Part shown: positions 23,086 through 34,026 of the stretch, piece after piece
How positions within the stretch are numbered: the first letter of the stretch is position 1
Layout of the letters: every line of letters starts with the position of its first letter
Assembly: GCA_032717465.1 (NCBI GenBank)
Contig: JAVRFU010000168.1
Location: forward strand, 49,665-113,664
Direction of reading: 5' to 3'
Source of the DNA: Coenobita brevimanus
Taxonomy: Eukaryota > Arthropoda > Malacostraca > Decapoda > Coenobitidae
DNA: 64,000 nt
Notes under the pieces: generated by a model
Told to the model about the DNA's origin: nothing
Databases searched by the model: none
Seen by the model: only the letters and a program-made list of their open reading frames with translations
Program-made: the position numbers and the translations under genes

Positions 23086-23395
23086 CTCGAGGCTAAACAA
23101 GCCCGAGTGATTGAGGTGTTCCTAGTGATTATATTTCTTTTTTTTTGAATTATTCCTCGAGGCTAGACAGGCCCGAGAGGTTATGTATTTCTAGTGATTA
23201 TATAACATTGTTGATGGTGAACTGTAAATAATACTGACGATGTGAGAACCGAGAAAATTATATGAGGAGAATACCTTATATGGGTGAAAGATGAATACAA
23301 ATAATCATTCTTATTGATTCGAGGCTATGCCAGCCCGTACAGACAAATCATACCCGTAAAAGTGTCCCTGTCTTGAGGCCATTGTGAGCCCAAGA
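23086..23395 (+). other. four small hairpins with a shared GAGGCT...AGCCC core
   Basis: Short inverted repeats lie at 23086-23107, 23156-23177, 23318-23339 and 23372-23395. In the first two, CTCGAGGCT pairs with AGCCCGAG or GGCCCGAG. In the fourth, the outer stem is CTTG with CAAG, so C-to-T and G-to-A changes keep pairing. The third is weaker. No gene is seen around them. Confidence 0.55.
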
Positions 23396-23986
23396 GTAAC
23401 GGCCAAAAAGAAAGTAAAGTACAACGACTCCATATCTCGCGTGTATCAAATGGTTTCGTCTGGTAATAATGTTAGAGGAATGATCTCCCAAAAGCCTTAG
23501 TAACATTTACAATCTTCTCTCATATTAAAAAGGGTCATGTAATAAAAAAAAAATGTTTTTGTGGAAAATAACAATTATTAAAGTAGAGTAAAGTATATAG
23601 CATTTTCTTTTCTTTATTAGTATACCTAATCAAGGAAATTATATCCTCAAGCCAAATTCACTCCCCTTCCAATTCAAGATTCCTTCGCTGAGGGAACGAC
23701 AAGCACCTGAGGTACCGACTAAATCTAAACTCGGCCAAAAACTACAAACGCTACCACAATTCATTCTTTTCATAAATATTTATCATCCACTATATCAAGT
23801 CGAGTACCACTTGTATATCCATGGGTGAGTTGATCAATACCCACAACAGGTAAGAAAATACCCCCCCTATCAGCATCACACTGGTGAATACCGGTGGGAT
23901 AACAGGTCTTACCTTTACATGTGTAGCCAGAGCTATTCACACATTCAATCTTAAGCCCCTTATCAATCTCCCACCAGACACACCAG
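23396..23986. other. unassigned, AT-rich
   Basis: AT-rich DNA with no recognised gene. A minus-strand frame at 23770-24000 has no family signature. Confidence 0.4.
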
Positions 23987-25013
23987 GTCACGCTTACCAC
24001 CCTCTCCCGCCTTGGTACCCCCCCTGTTCAACCTCAATATAGCGGACTCCCCCCCCTAAAGCCCTCACTCCCGTTAGGCAACTAAGACAGGAGAGCCTCG
24101 TGCGAATCGAGGCCCTCACCACCCCTGATTCAGCAACATACTACACTGACGGCTCTGTCAATAACAACAAAACAGGAGCCGCTGTGGTGAGCCGTAACAG
24201 CTCATATGGACTACGTGTCTCAGATGGCGCCTCCACCTTACAAACAGAATTGACAGCAATATTAGCAGCAATGGATGACGCACTTAAAATCGAGCCAACA
24301 TCAGATATCATAATTCACACAGATTCCAAGTGCGCCATCCAAACGTTATCTAAACGAGAACAGACAGACAACGTAAAACTCCTAACGAACATTAAAGCCA
24401 CCGACCAAGAAATACGAAATGCTGGCGGATCAATCACGATCCACTGGATCCCCAGCCACGTAGGTATTTCTGGCAACGAGTCAGCTGATCGTCTGGCAAG
24501 AGAAGCCACTGAATTCCTACATATACAGAGAGATATTGCCCCCAGCATAAATCAAATCAAAAACACAATTAAAAAAAAGGCAATAGAAATCAATCATAAA
24601 GAGCATGAAAGCCAAGCCCAAGCCGGCTCCCCCTCTGCTATTTGGTACGCTAAGGCAACCAAGTACGTACCATTAAACATCAACCGCCATTCAAACAATA
24701 AAACAATTAAAAAATAAGACGACTACGCCTTGGTTATAAGTGCAAGGCACAAATGCAAACAGGCGGAGCACAAACGCATTCCTGTGACCTTTGCAACGCT
24801 GACACCCCCTTCCCGCTCCCCCACTACATCCTACGCTGCCAAGCCACTCGTAAACTTAAAAGACCTGCCAACCCACCTAACCCAGACATCCCACTCGTAA
24901 ATATTACACCACAAATAGAAGCATCACTCAGGCAGGCAGCCGCCACAGTAATTGCCACTACGCCCCTTTCAACCCTGAGTGAAACAGTTAAGCTCTCCCC
25001 GCCCCCTTTCTAA
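23987..25013 (+). pseudogene. I-type LINE RNase H and C-terminal Cys/His region (3' part of the split copy)
   Basis: RNase H removes the RNA strand after reverse transcription. Motifs: YYTDGSVNNNKTGAAVV (Asp), LQTELTAILAAMDDAL (Glu), IIIHTDSKCAIQ (Asp), IHWIPSHVGISGNESADRLA (final His/Asp block). The open part is 24100-24717; a stop near 24715-24717 is followed, in another frame, by HSCDLCNADTPFPLPHYILRC, a Cys/His C-terminal region typical of I/jockey-like elements. Two C-runs (about 24017-24023 and 24049-24056) shift frame upstream of RNase H and roughly cancel. This piece continues the LINE cut at 14977. Confidence 0.82.
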
Positions 25014-25160
25014 CGGCAGATTTACCGCTAATCCCCACGACCGCTAATCCCCTCCCCCTTTCCCGCTCACTACAGTCGCTCTATTTTATCAAGGCAGTTT
25101 GGGTCGGGCCCTCTGGGACCTCACTCTGTTAGCTTAGTTGCCACATCGTCGCCACACACG

Positions 25161-25165
<5 letters not shown>
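25014..25165 (+). other. I-type LINE 3' UTR
   Basis: GC-moderate sequence after the LINE coding end, running to a (CT)n tract at about 25164-25193. Its last ~90 bp recur inverted at 25560-25657. Confidence 0.5.
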
Positions 25166-25197
<32 letters not shown>

Positions 25198-25296
25198 ATA
25201 TTATATATTAACTACTACTAATTGTATTTTCTTAATTTTTTCTCTTGTTTTCGACTTTTTTCCCACACCACCCCTGAGGTAAAAGTCTATAGGTGC

Positions 25297-25329
<33 letters not shown>

Positions 25330-25657
25330 GCTTCCATGGCGGGAGACTGACCGAGTATGACCCACTCACGCAGGGCTGTCCCTCGTGTCACCACCTGACA
25401 ACGTCTCAAAGGCAACGCTGACAAGTCTTATGAGATGTATACTATACTACAGCTTTTTTATTGAATTACATCTATACAGAGTGTTTAAAATTCATTTATA
25501 AGTAGTTACTAGCTTAAAATAGGAGAGTGAGAGAGAGAGAGAGGTGAACACAAATAATTACACGTGTGTCGGCGGCGATGTGACAACAGAGCTAACAGTG
25601 TGAGGTCCCAGAGCGTCCCACCCAAACTGCCTTCATAAAATAGAACGACTGTACAGT
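25071..25657. repeat. inverted repeat of a LINE 3' end
   Basis: 25071-25162 and 25560-25657 are reverse complements with scattered mismatches; both contain GGCAGTTTGGGT(C/G)GG and CTCTGGGACCTCAC on opposite strands. Pairing continues more weakly into (CT)n versus (GA)n and TAACTACTA-like words. The ~300-bp centre includes a T-run (25300-25326). The right arm is probably a second 3' end of the same LINE family in opposite orientation. Confidence 0.75.
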
Positions 25658-26043
25658 AGTGTGTTTGTGCCTGCATGCGTGGATGTTATTTTACACCTAC
25701 GTATGCAGACACAGGATGCACTTGTGACGACACTCTATATATTAAAAAAAAAAAAAACGCCCATAGCCATCAAGATGGCGAACTGTTACAACTCAGCCCC
25801 ATTCACTGACTGGGCCAAATGAAGGCCCGGCCCTCTCTAACAGGGGAGGAAATCGAACAACAACAATAGCCCCGAGTCAGTGAGCCTCAGTGTCGCTCTT
25901 GCGAAAGTGGGGTGTACATCTCCGACGGTTAACCCATGGCGCCAAGCCGTCTACACTCGCATGATCGCATCTGCCACGCCACGGTTACCTTACCCCCTCC
26001 CTCGCCCTCAGTCACCTAATGTCGGACGAGGAGTATGTACAGC
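25658..26043. other. unassigned
   Basis: A-run at about 25743-25756. No gene recognised; the short plus-strand frame at 25880-26092 has no signature. Confidence 0.4.
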
Positions 26044-26880
26044 CGACAGCAGAAGTTCGTCCCTCTTAGCGTGCGTGATACGAGCCTGTTGATCTGGTAA
26101 CACTGTATGAGATAGAGTTGACAGGTACGCTTTAAATGGCTAATATTAAAGAAATGTGTTCGGAGATAAGAACACATTCCCTAATGATAATATTAATTTG
26201 TAGCAGGTGGGATAATGTTATTGTGAAATGTTTGACATTGGTGTATGAAGATTCTTCGTTACGGACACAGACGCATAGGATTACTTGGACTGGACTGATG
26301 TTGCCAGCAAGTATTATATGAAATATTATAGAACGATTGCAGTCTTAAAGGTGAGGTTGCAAGAAAACACTAATTACGATGTCAGTTACACACTAAACAA
26401 ACACAGAAACTGACAGTTCGTGTTTCGCCAGTATGCGATTTTGTTTTATAAGTTAAGTCACTTCCCTTTCCGACCTCTCTCCCCACCCGTCTCTCCTCTT
26501 CCAAGTCATGCTCTGCCATCATCCACATTTTATCGTTAATGCTGAAAATCGTATGTCTGTAGGTAAACTGTGGGAAATAATATAAAAGTGTCAATGAGCT
26601 TCTTTTCCTCCATCGCTTGAAGTGTTATCAATGACTTGAATATAAATGTTAGTAACATGAATAAATAGTCACTGTGGTGGTTAGGAGACATTTCTCGTCA
26701 TCATTTATGTAACACTTACCTAACTATCGTTCTTACAGTGCCCAAAATACACTCCCTCTCCACCCCCACGCCGTCTCCTCCCCGCCCCCTTCCACTGTTT
26801 CCATCACTTCGTCCCCCTCCCTCCGCCCCCATTTCCAGTAACCTTTGTTTCTAGCCTGCAACACTCCGAATCCCTCCCCA

Positions 26881-27239
26881 CCGTGTTATTGTATTGACCC
26901 TGCCCAACTTCTCTCCCTTGTCATTTCAAATGTCTTTTTCTCTCCCTTTTTCATTTTTGTCTCGGGAATCGAACAACATAACGATGTTTGGGTCATGTTT
27001 TTGTATAGTATCCTTTAATAATGTGTAATATTATAATGACCGTGACAATGGCGGTCAAGAGGCATTAACTGTTCAAAGGACGGCAGTCAGTGCCTCAGTT
27101 TAATGATCATTTTATTTCTCCTCCTCTAGCCATTAATAACTTGCTTACACTTATTTTATAAATCCCAACATACATAAAATATGAAGCACAAACGTCCTTT
27201 TCACCAAAGAAAGTATAAAATGAAAAATAATCATTGCGT
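26881..27239. other. unassigned spacer
   Basis: No gene recognised. Confidence 0.4.
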
Positions 27240-27515
27240 ATGTTGTATGACTGAGGTTTTGGACATGTGGAGAGAATGGAGAATGAAAGACTGACTAAGA
27301 GGGTGTATATAGGTGAGGTGGAGGGAGGGAGAGGGAGGGGTAGACCGAGGATGAGGTGGAGGGATGGAGTTGAGAGGAATATATGGGGGAGGGGGGGTTG
27401 AGTTGGGGGGAGGGGAGTCAAATGGTGGGTGACAGAGCGACTTGGAGGCGTTTTGTCTGCGACAACCCTTTCGGGATTAGGGCGTCGGGCTATAGATAGA
27501 TAGATAGATAGATAG
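27240..27515 (+). mobile_element. LINE 3' end with (GATA)n tail
   Basis: The plus strand translates in pieces to a LINE C-terminus: GHVERMENERLTKRVYIGEV, RGRPRMRWRDGVERN, then ATTLSGLGRRAIDR, followed by a GATA tail at 27491-27515. Similar ends occur at 29420-29705, 31028-31061 and 52235-52442. Strongly 5'-truncated. Confidence 0.7.
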
Positions 27516-28499
27516 ATGTTGTATGATCTACACGCATCCAGAAAATATTTTCTTAAAAGTACTGTCAGTATTCTTGGTGATAATTTGTAGATCTTCAGTT
27601 ACGATTAAATATAGCAAAATAGATGATAGTCACAAAAGCTGTATCCTCAAACATTTGGCTACCATAATCATCGTAATATACGATGAAGGGGGATTATACC
27701 CCTCTGGATGAGTAGATTAAGCCCTTATCGGAATATGCTTGTCATGAGCCCGGACAGGAGGCAGATGTAAGTGGAAGTATGAGATTGTCGCGGTGTAAGG
27801 GTTAATTATGGTAAAGGTTCGCTTCCTATCCATCCGAGTCCTTGTCACTCCTGTATCGATAATATCGGCAGTTGCAGAACAGATGTTCAGGGCGCTGACG
27901 GACAGCCATGCCGTTACCTTTTGTTCTAACCATGCAATGCAGCTATGGGAATGGAATGATAGGGATAATCTTGCTGACTGCATTCTCTGACCTTGTAAGA
28001 TCATGCGTTGAGGGAGTTCAGATCAAAGTATGTCGATGGCATATTGTTTTAAATTATACATAAGTAGACGTACCTCATAGGTCTCACTTTAGTGCGGAAC
28101 ACAATGTGTGGGGGGGGAGGGGATTATGGAAGCAGGAATACTTTGGGTGAGGGAAGGGATTACATATATTACAAGCTGGGACACAGATAAATATGTTATA
28201 ACGTGAAGGGAGGAGTGAGGGATACAGAAAGCGGGAAGGAGGCGAGGAGGGAAGGAATCCACAAGGGGGGGATGGTATTGAACACTGATAGTTACGATGG
28301 ACATATTGTTATGTAAGTAATTTGGTTACTTGTGTGTAATACAGTTGGCAATATAACATGCACGAGTATTGTGTTTATAATGTCATTACAATTAAGACTC
28401 AAAGTCCTGTAAATGGTAATAACTGTATTCAAATTATGAAGAACCGATCTAGTTAGGGAGGTAAACAGAAGCAGAGTCAGTTAAATGAAATCGTTGGGA
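27516..28499. other. unassigned spacer
   Basis: No domain or RNA gene seen; the ~60-90 codon frames look like chance. Confidence 0.4.
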
Positions 28500-29419
28500 A
28501 GGGTTGGGGGTGTTGAGGGAGAGAAACAAGGGGTACTGGTAGAGGGGGAAGGGAGGGGGAGAAGTGATGGAGACAGTGGAAGGGGAGGGGAGGAGACGGC
28601 AAGGGGGTGGAGAGGGAGTGTATTTGGAGCACTGTATTAACGATGGTTATATAAATGTTATATAATGTGACGAGTAATGTCTCCTAACCACCACAGTGAC
28701 GATTTATTCATGTTACTAACATTTATATTCAAGTCATGGATAACATTTCAAGCGATGGAGGAGGAAATGAAGCTCATTTGACACATTTATATTGTTTCCC
28801 ACAGTTTATCTACAGACATACGGTATTCAGCATTAACGATGAAACGTGGATGATGGCAGAGCATGACTTGGAAGAGAAGAGACGGGTGGGGAGAGAGGTC
28901 GGAAAAGGAAGTGATTTAACTTGTAAAACTAAACCGCATACTGGCGAAACACGAACTGTCAGTTTCTGTGTTTGTTTAGTGTGTAACTGACATCGTAATT
29001 AGTGTTTTCTTGCAACCTCACCTTTAAGACTGCAATCGTTCTATAATATTTCATATAATACTTGCTGGCAACATCTGTCCAGTCCAAGTAATCCTATGCG
29101 TCTGTGTCCGTAACGAAGAATCTTCATACACCAATGTCAAACATTTCACAATAACATTATCCCACCTGCTACAAATTAATGTTATCATTAGGGAATGTGT
29201 TCTTATCTCCGAACACATTTCTTTAATATTAGCCATTTAAAGCGTACCTGTCAACTCTATCTCATACAGTGTTACCAGATCAACAGGCTCGTATCACGCA
29301 CGCTAAGAGGGACGAACTTCTGCTGTCGGGTGTACGTGTGATGCCCAGCTCCGCGGTGCCAGGCTGTCTTGTTACCCACACCATACCAGGCTCATTGCAA
29401 ATGAGAAATATGTTTCGCT

Positions 29420-29705
29420 GAGGGTGGGGGATGGAGAGAGGATTATTGAGAGGAGCATGTGTAGTTAAAAGGAAAGTCAGACTGACAAATGAGGAAGTGC
29501 GGGAGCGTTGTGGTGTTAATGTGAACGTGATAGAAAGCGTTAGGAGAAAATACACTGAGGTGGTTTGGCCATGTGGAGGGGATGGAGAGCGAGAGACAAG
29601 CGAGGAGAGTGTATGTGAGTGAGGTGGAGTGGGGGAGGAGTGGGAGGGGAGGCCTAAGATGAGATGGAAGGATGGGATGGAGGTATGTGAGAGAGAGGGG
29701 GGTGA
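29420..29705 (+). mobile_element. LINE 3' end fragment
   Basis: Same family as 27240-27515 and extends further upstream: frames read RGACVVKRKVRLTNEEVRER, NVNVIESVRR, then in another frame GHVEG-like, GEVEW/GRSGRGG-like words. Frameshifted, no tail seen. Confidence 0.6.
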
Positions 29706-30523
29706 GCCAGTGGCGTATCCAGGAAATTTGCCAGAGGGGGCAAACACTTGGAATATTTCCCCATAATATGTCACCACAAATTTTCCTAGATTTGATGTTT
29801 TATGTCATCAGAAATAAGTTGACATCATTACTGTCGCATTTGTTCCAATGTCTTAAAGAAAAACTATCTTTTCCCACATATTCACAGCTTTCTTGAAGTT
29901 ACTTTAAGTTAATAGCTAATAATCCTTTCAGAGGACAAGTATGTAAAAACACTCAGTACATAATGTTACCAGAGGTCTACTATTTCATTAGAGAGAAAAT
30001 GGAAACACCAGCAATAAATTAGAAGGCACTGGAGTTGCCCTAACAAAGACATCTCCATGTCACTAGTATCCTTGGTCATCAGGGTACTCTCGTAGATGGT
30101 AGTATTATCGATACCTGCATGCTAACTTCCCTCCGTTCTACCTCTTTTTTTTTTTTTTTCTCCTACCACAAATTTCTTGAGCACTTTTAGTACTGAAAAA
30201 ATGACTGTCAACGCTATACTCTTGGTGCATCATTTACCTGCTATCTTTATCTCTCTGTGCATATAAGGAATTACAGCTGTTTTGCGTAATAACCTATTTA
30301 ATTATAATGAATTATACCACACATCGGCACAGCAAGTACCATACGAGATGCAATGGCGTCCATACTATCTGTTTATGTTCGGAAATAAACCCTGTATTTT
30401 GATTGGCTGCTGGAAGAAAAATAGCGGAATGGATGGGCCAATGAAAACTCGAGATCTGGCGTGAGTGTCCCGAACACACACACTTTCCCACATTCGTATC
30501 GTTTTTTTCTAATTTCCTTTGCG

Positions 30524-30527
<4 letters not shown>
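29706..30527. other. unassigned; starts with a hAT-end-like word
   Basis: CAGTGGCGTATCCAGGAAATTTG at 29707-29729 looks like a hAT terminal sequence, but no transposase or opposite end was found nearby. The rest is AT-rich with a T-run at about 30146-30160. Confidence 0.35.

Positions 30528-30583
<56 letters not shown>
30528..30583 (+). repeat. (CT)n microsatellite
   Basis: About 28 CT units. Confidence 0.95.
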
Positions 30584-30585
<2 letters not shown>

Positions 30586-30999
30586 CTTAGTACATATGCA
30601 TAAATTCAAACCCGCTGCTGCAGCCACCCCCAGTCTGGTATTCTGTTTTGCACTACTGTTGTGGTGGTAGGCAGTAGAAATTCTGTTTTCCACTACTTAT
30701 TCTTTTAGTTTGATTCTCACTGGCTCAGGCATCAGGGGTGGTGCATACGTCAAGACTGACCTAAGTAAAAATACATCTGCTGGGATTAAACTGTCTTAAT
30801 CCTTGACTCAGGTGACCACGCCACCTGCCCCTCTCAGCAGGGAATGATTTTCATATCACCTGAACTGTACTGTGCTGCATTGAAAGGATTTTTCCATTAA
30901 GGAAAAAAAAAAAAACGGCGTAGAGTTATTCATCTTGAATATTCTCACCTAGAAAAGTGTGGGGGACAAAAGATACTCTGTCCCCCAGGCTCCAAAAAG
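30584..30999. other. unassigned
   Basis: Nothing recognised. Confidence 0.4.
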
Positions 31000-31061
31000 T
31001 GTGTGTGTGTGTGTGTGGGGGGGGGGATTGAGGCGTCTGGCAATAGATAGATAGATAGATT
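31000..31061 (+). repeat. (GT)n, G-run and LINE tail remnant
   Basis: (GT)n to about 31018, ten G, then GATTGAGGCGTCTGGC with a (GATA)n tail; the last part matches the LINE 3' end at about 27478-27515. Confidence 0.6.
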
Positions 31062-31441
31062 TTCCATTATGTGCTTGAAATCCAACTTGTAGGGGAGCCA
31101 TTGGACTTACCAGATTATCGGCTTTATCGGATCGGGCTTCCCTCATCCCCCCACATTGATCTGGTGTAGAGAGGGTCTGCTGTATCATTCTTTTTCTGTG
31201 TCTGTTCTTCTGTCTTCCTGTTCTGTCTTTCCCATGGTAAAATAACTCCAACAGGTAGACTCTTGCACACGTCGGGTGGTAAGCTCCGCCCACCACCCCT
31301 CGTGACATCACATGGCGCACCAAACTGGCTTCATTAGCCTACACATTTATTGAACAGCCAGATTTTTGGTACAAATTTGGATTTTGGTTATGTTCTTGGA
31401 CCATTTCGCAACAAATATTCCTAAATGATATGCCTGGAATC
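31062..31441. other. unassigned
   Basis: Nothing recognised. Confidence 0.4.
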
Positions 31442-31757
31442 CTAATGGACCCAGGTTCTAATCCCGGCTGGGGCAAGGAACAGTTTAAGGATTTGAATTT
31501 CTTAAAAAGCAGACTTTTCTGATCTACCAGAAGACCCACCGACATGTCATAAAAGTACCCCTGCTAATACCAGTACACCAGTGTTGTATGAGACAGCCCT
31601 AGCATGTATTCAATATAGATGGTAGGTGTTAGCGCCGAAGTGGTGACATGTGGAGATGTAGGAGCATTACTGGGCCCCAAGGAGGACTACTGGGACTTGG
31701 GAATAGGCCCTGAAGCCTTTGCCCAGAGTCGGACATGAAAAAAAAAAAAAAAAAAGG
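31442..31757 (+). mobile_element. tRNA-derived SINE, 5'-truncated
   Basis: Starts within the tRNA-like head at GGACCCAGGTTCTAATCCC (a B-box-like word) and proceeds through the same body as 60405-60724, ending GCCCAGAGTCGGACATG and then a poly-A of about 17. The A-box part is absent. No target duplication was resolved. Confidence 0.8.
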
Positions 31758-31934
31758 TATATTCCTATCCCAATAATGTTATGGTTATCAGGTGTATTTT
31801 GACGTCATTGCGGTAAAATAATAGTTTCAGCCAACCCCAGAGTAACGAGATTCTGATCCCTTGTTTTCAGTATTTTAGATAATTTAAAACACTTTTCTTC
31901 TATAGCCTTTTCATTGCAAATTATTTTAATTTTA
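31758..31934. other. unassigned
   Basis: Nothing recognised. Confidence 0.4.
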
Positions 31935-32105
31935 AAGATAACTTAACCCAACCTTACTTTGATTAAACTCTTGAAGGAAACCTAACTTGACCTATTTTGA
32001 TTTTACTCTAAGATAACCTAATCGTATTTTGATTTTACTCTTGAAGATAATCTAACCTTATTTTAATTTTACTTTTGAAGATAACCAAACCTAACCTTCA
32101 AGAGC
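31935..32105 (+). repeat. degenerate ~36-bp tandem repeats
   Basis: Successive diverged copies of a unit with AACCTAAC, TATTTTGATTTTACTCTT and GAAGATAA. AT-rich; no coding signal. Confidence 0.65.
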
Positions 32106-32384
32106 AAAGTAAAAATAATTTGTGACGAAAATGCCATTGAAGACAAGTCTTAGGATTGTCTGAAATCCCCCCAAACCGGATCAAAATCTTGTAATTCTGT
32201 GGCTGCCTGAAACTATACTAATACCATCATCATATAATAATATGGTCAGCATACTCTTTACCTTACAGTCACACCTTGCAAACTTTACTTCACATGCTGC
32301 CTAACTACAAAGGAAAATCACAATGACCACATTCCAAAACTATATTTATATAGTTTTTATTTATTGTTAATCATGATCATTTAT

Positions 32385-33045
32385 GTACTTTGGAAGTTTT
32401 GCTTGAATCTGTTGACATGCTTGAGAAGAGAGGATGGGAGAGGAAACTGGTGAACATATAAAAACTGCCAGAATGGCATGTACACTACGTAAACCCTGCA
32501 CGTTAGCAAACAAAATCCTATACTTACGGCACAAAATTGTACTAATGCCTGAAGTCACAGCGGATTATCACATAATACTGCTTAGAGCTTATGAGAAAGC
32601 AACATACAGAGGTGGTATATGGATGTAAATACATAACTACGTAGCGTACATAACTCTGAACTTTGGTAGAGAATGTTAGCACACTTAACATCACCCTTCA
32701 GGTACAAAACTGAAAAAAAAATTGCACATACACCTTAAATAGTACTGGACTGAGTATGACAGCTGACTATTTAAGATGTTTCAAGAACTAGAATGAAAAT
32801 ATATAAATACAATACAGCTGATTATAGCCACCAATACTGTATTCCTATACTTTGGGTGTTTTGCTTGAATCTGTTGACATGCTTGAGAAGAGAGGGTGGG
32901 AGAGGAAAATGGTGAACATATAAGAAAAGCAGAAAAGACATGTAGACTACATTACATTTGTACATAGGAAATTATATCCTATACTTAAGGCACAACACTG
33001 TATACCGTAAATGCCTGTAATCACAGCGGGTTATCACATAATACC
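32385..33045 (+). repeat. ~200-bp direct repeat, 466 bp apart
   Basis: 32385-32585 and 32851-33045 share GTTTTGCTTGAATCTGTTGA, CATGCTTGAGAAGAGAGG and TCACAGCGG(A/G)TTATCACATA. They may be duplicated parts of the neighbouring P-like transposase copy, since both lie just downstream of it on the minus strand. Confidence 0.8.
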
Positions 33046-33566
33046 AAGTTTAGTATACCCAGTTCAAAATTAATATCTTTAACCCACTTATTCAAAGTGG
33101 AAATTGCAGGAAGAGGCAGTTTCCAATGGTATCACATCCACCTGTACCATTTAGCATTCATACTTCTTATAGTCAGTGCAAAGGCAATATCATCTTCAGT
33201 CCAGTGTCTTGCGGATCTTTTAGTTAACAGACATTTGATTTGAGTATCAGCGAAGTATGGTGTCAGATAATTCTCAACAGCCTTTTTTTTGTTTGTTTGT
33301 TTAGTTTTCATGGGCAGTCTTGCATTGTTAAAGGCACAAAGTAGATTTTCTTGGTCAGCCTTTAACATTTTATTCATATACATTAACCTTAAATTCTCCA
33401 TCTTTAGTCTTTCAGTATTACTTCCTTGTTTCATCAACTGTAATTGTGTATAATTTTTATCAGTTGCTGATAATGGCAGTCTAGATGGGATTATTGACAT
33501 ACCACTAGTGTTGGCTGAAGGCATGGCAGGGGCTGATGGCAGGTGATTGGTGCTGGTTGAAGGCAT
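33020..33566 (-). pseudogene. P-element/THAP9-like transposase fragment
   Basis: DNA transposase of the P-element group. The minus-strand frame 33132-33566 has a Ser/Pro-rich N part, a charged helical stretch (NTERLKMENLRLMYMNKMLK) and a block, YLTPYFADTQIKCLL then HWTEDDIAFALTIRSMNAKW, that resembles the start of the P transposase catalytic region. A TGA near 33132 interrupts it, and the same phase continues for about 35 codons with LPLPAISTLNKWVKDI. The THAP domain and most of the catalytic region are not seen. Family assignment is from motif resemblance only. Confidence 0.55.
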
Positions 33567-33661
33567 GGTAGGGGCTGATGACGAAGATTGGTGCTGGTTG
33601 AAGGCATGGTAGGGGCTGATGACGAAGATTGGTGCTGGTTGAAGGCATGGTAGGGGCTGAC
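33549..33661 (+). repeat. 41-bp tandem repeat, ~2.7 copies
   Basis: Copies at 33549, 33590 and 33631 of GGTGCTGGTTGAAGGCATGG plus 21 more bases. A more diverged copy precedes them at about 33511, so the array extends the start of the P-like fragment's frame. Confidence 0.9.
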
Positions 33662-33910
33662 CGATCAGTGCTAGTTGATGGAATAATATCCTTTACGGTA
33701 ACCTCACCTAAAATGAAAATTATGGTATCAACAGACCCACCTTATAACCCATTCAGGCCCACGATCTATCACAGGCATAATGAATGGTCACAGTTCCCAC
33801 TGAACATTGCTCTAATACATGCTTCTTGCTATATGACAGGTCACCAGCATATATATAGCATCTCCTAAGGAAGATCAGTTGTGTATGCCCAAGATATATA
33901 TAGCTTCTAG

Positions 33911-33975
33911 CAGTAACGTGCAGGGGCATTGCGATGGGCAGGTGCTCAGGATTGGAAAAGGGCATTTCACTATAT
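33911..33975 (+). repeat. hAT left terminal inverted repeat
   Basis: CAGTAACGTGCAGGGGC, then GGGCAGGTGCTC, AAAAGGGCATTTC, leading to (AT)n. Imperfect inverted match to 47085-47167. The CAG start is typical of hAT ends. Confidence 0.75.

Positions 33976-34022
<47 letters not shown>
33976..34022 (+). repeat. (AT)n tract, left half, target of element B
   Basis: (AT)n broken by element B; continues at 40296-40341. The original tract was one microsatellite inside the hAT. Confidence 0.85.

Positions 34023-34026
<4 letters not shown>

Larger units (their letters stand above)
14978..23986. mobile_element. unidentified outer insertion carrying element A
   Basis: The LINE frame stops at 14977 and resumes at 23987. 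Flanking 5-mers GCCAC (14973-14977) and GTCAC (23987-23991) differ at one base and could be a decayed target duplication. Outside element A the insertion is only ~2.2 kb (14978-15046 and 21827-23986) with no recognised coding domain. It includes 145-bp tandem repeats and four small hairpins. Its identity is unknown; it may be more than one insertion. Confidence 0.5.
26044..29328. repeat. ~830-bp inverted repeat with ~1.6-kb spacer
   Basis: 26044-26880 and 28500-29328 are reverse complements with frequent small differences. Sharp outer edges are at CGACAGCAGAAG (26044) and its complement (29328). Inner edges fade in C-rich/G-rich sequence. The arms encode no recognised protein. The spacer has a LINE 3' end (27240-27515) and unassigned DNA. 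This could be long terminal inverted repeats of a foldback-type or large DNA transposon, or two copies of one repeat in opposite orientation. Confidence 0.8.

Noticed and set aside
23770..24000. 76-codon Cys-containing minus-strand frame as an envelope-like or secreted protein
   Set aside because: No signal peptide, no homology I can name, and it overlaps the LINE junction.
33753..33965. Left-flank continuation of the RTE fragment at 47168 across the hAT
   Set aside because: A weak match to an RT YADD region could be made only with several shifts; not enough to claim.
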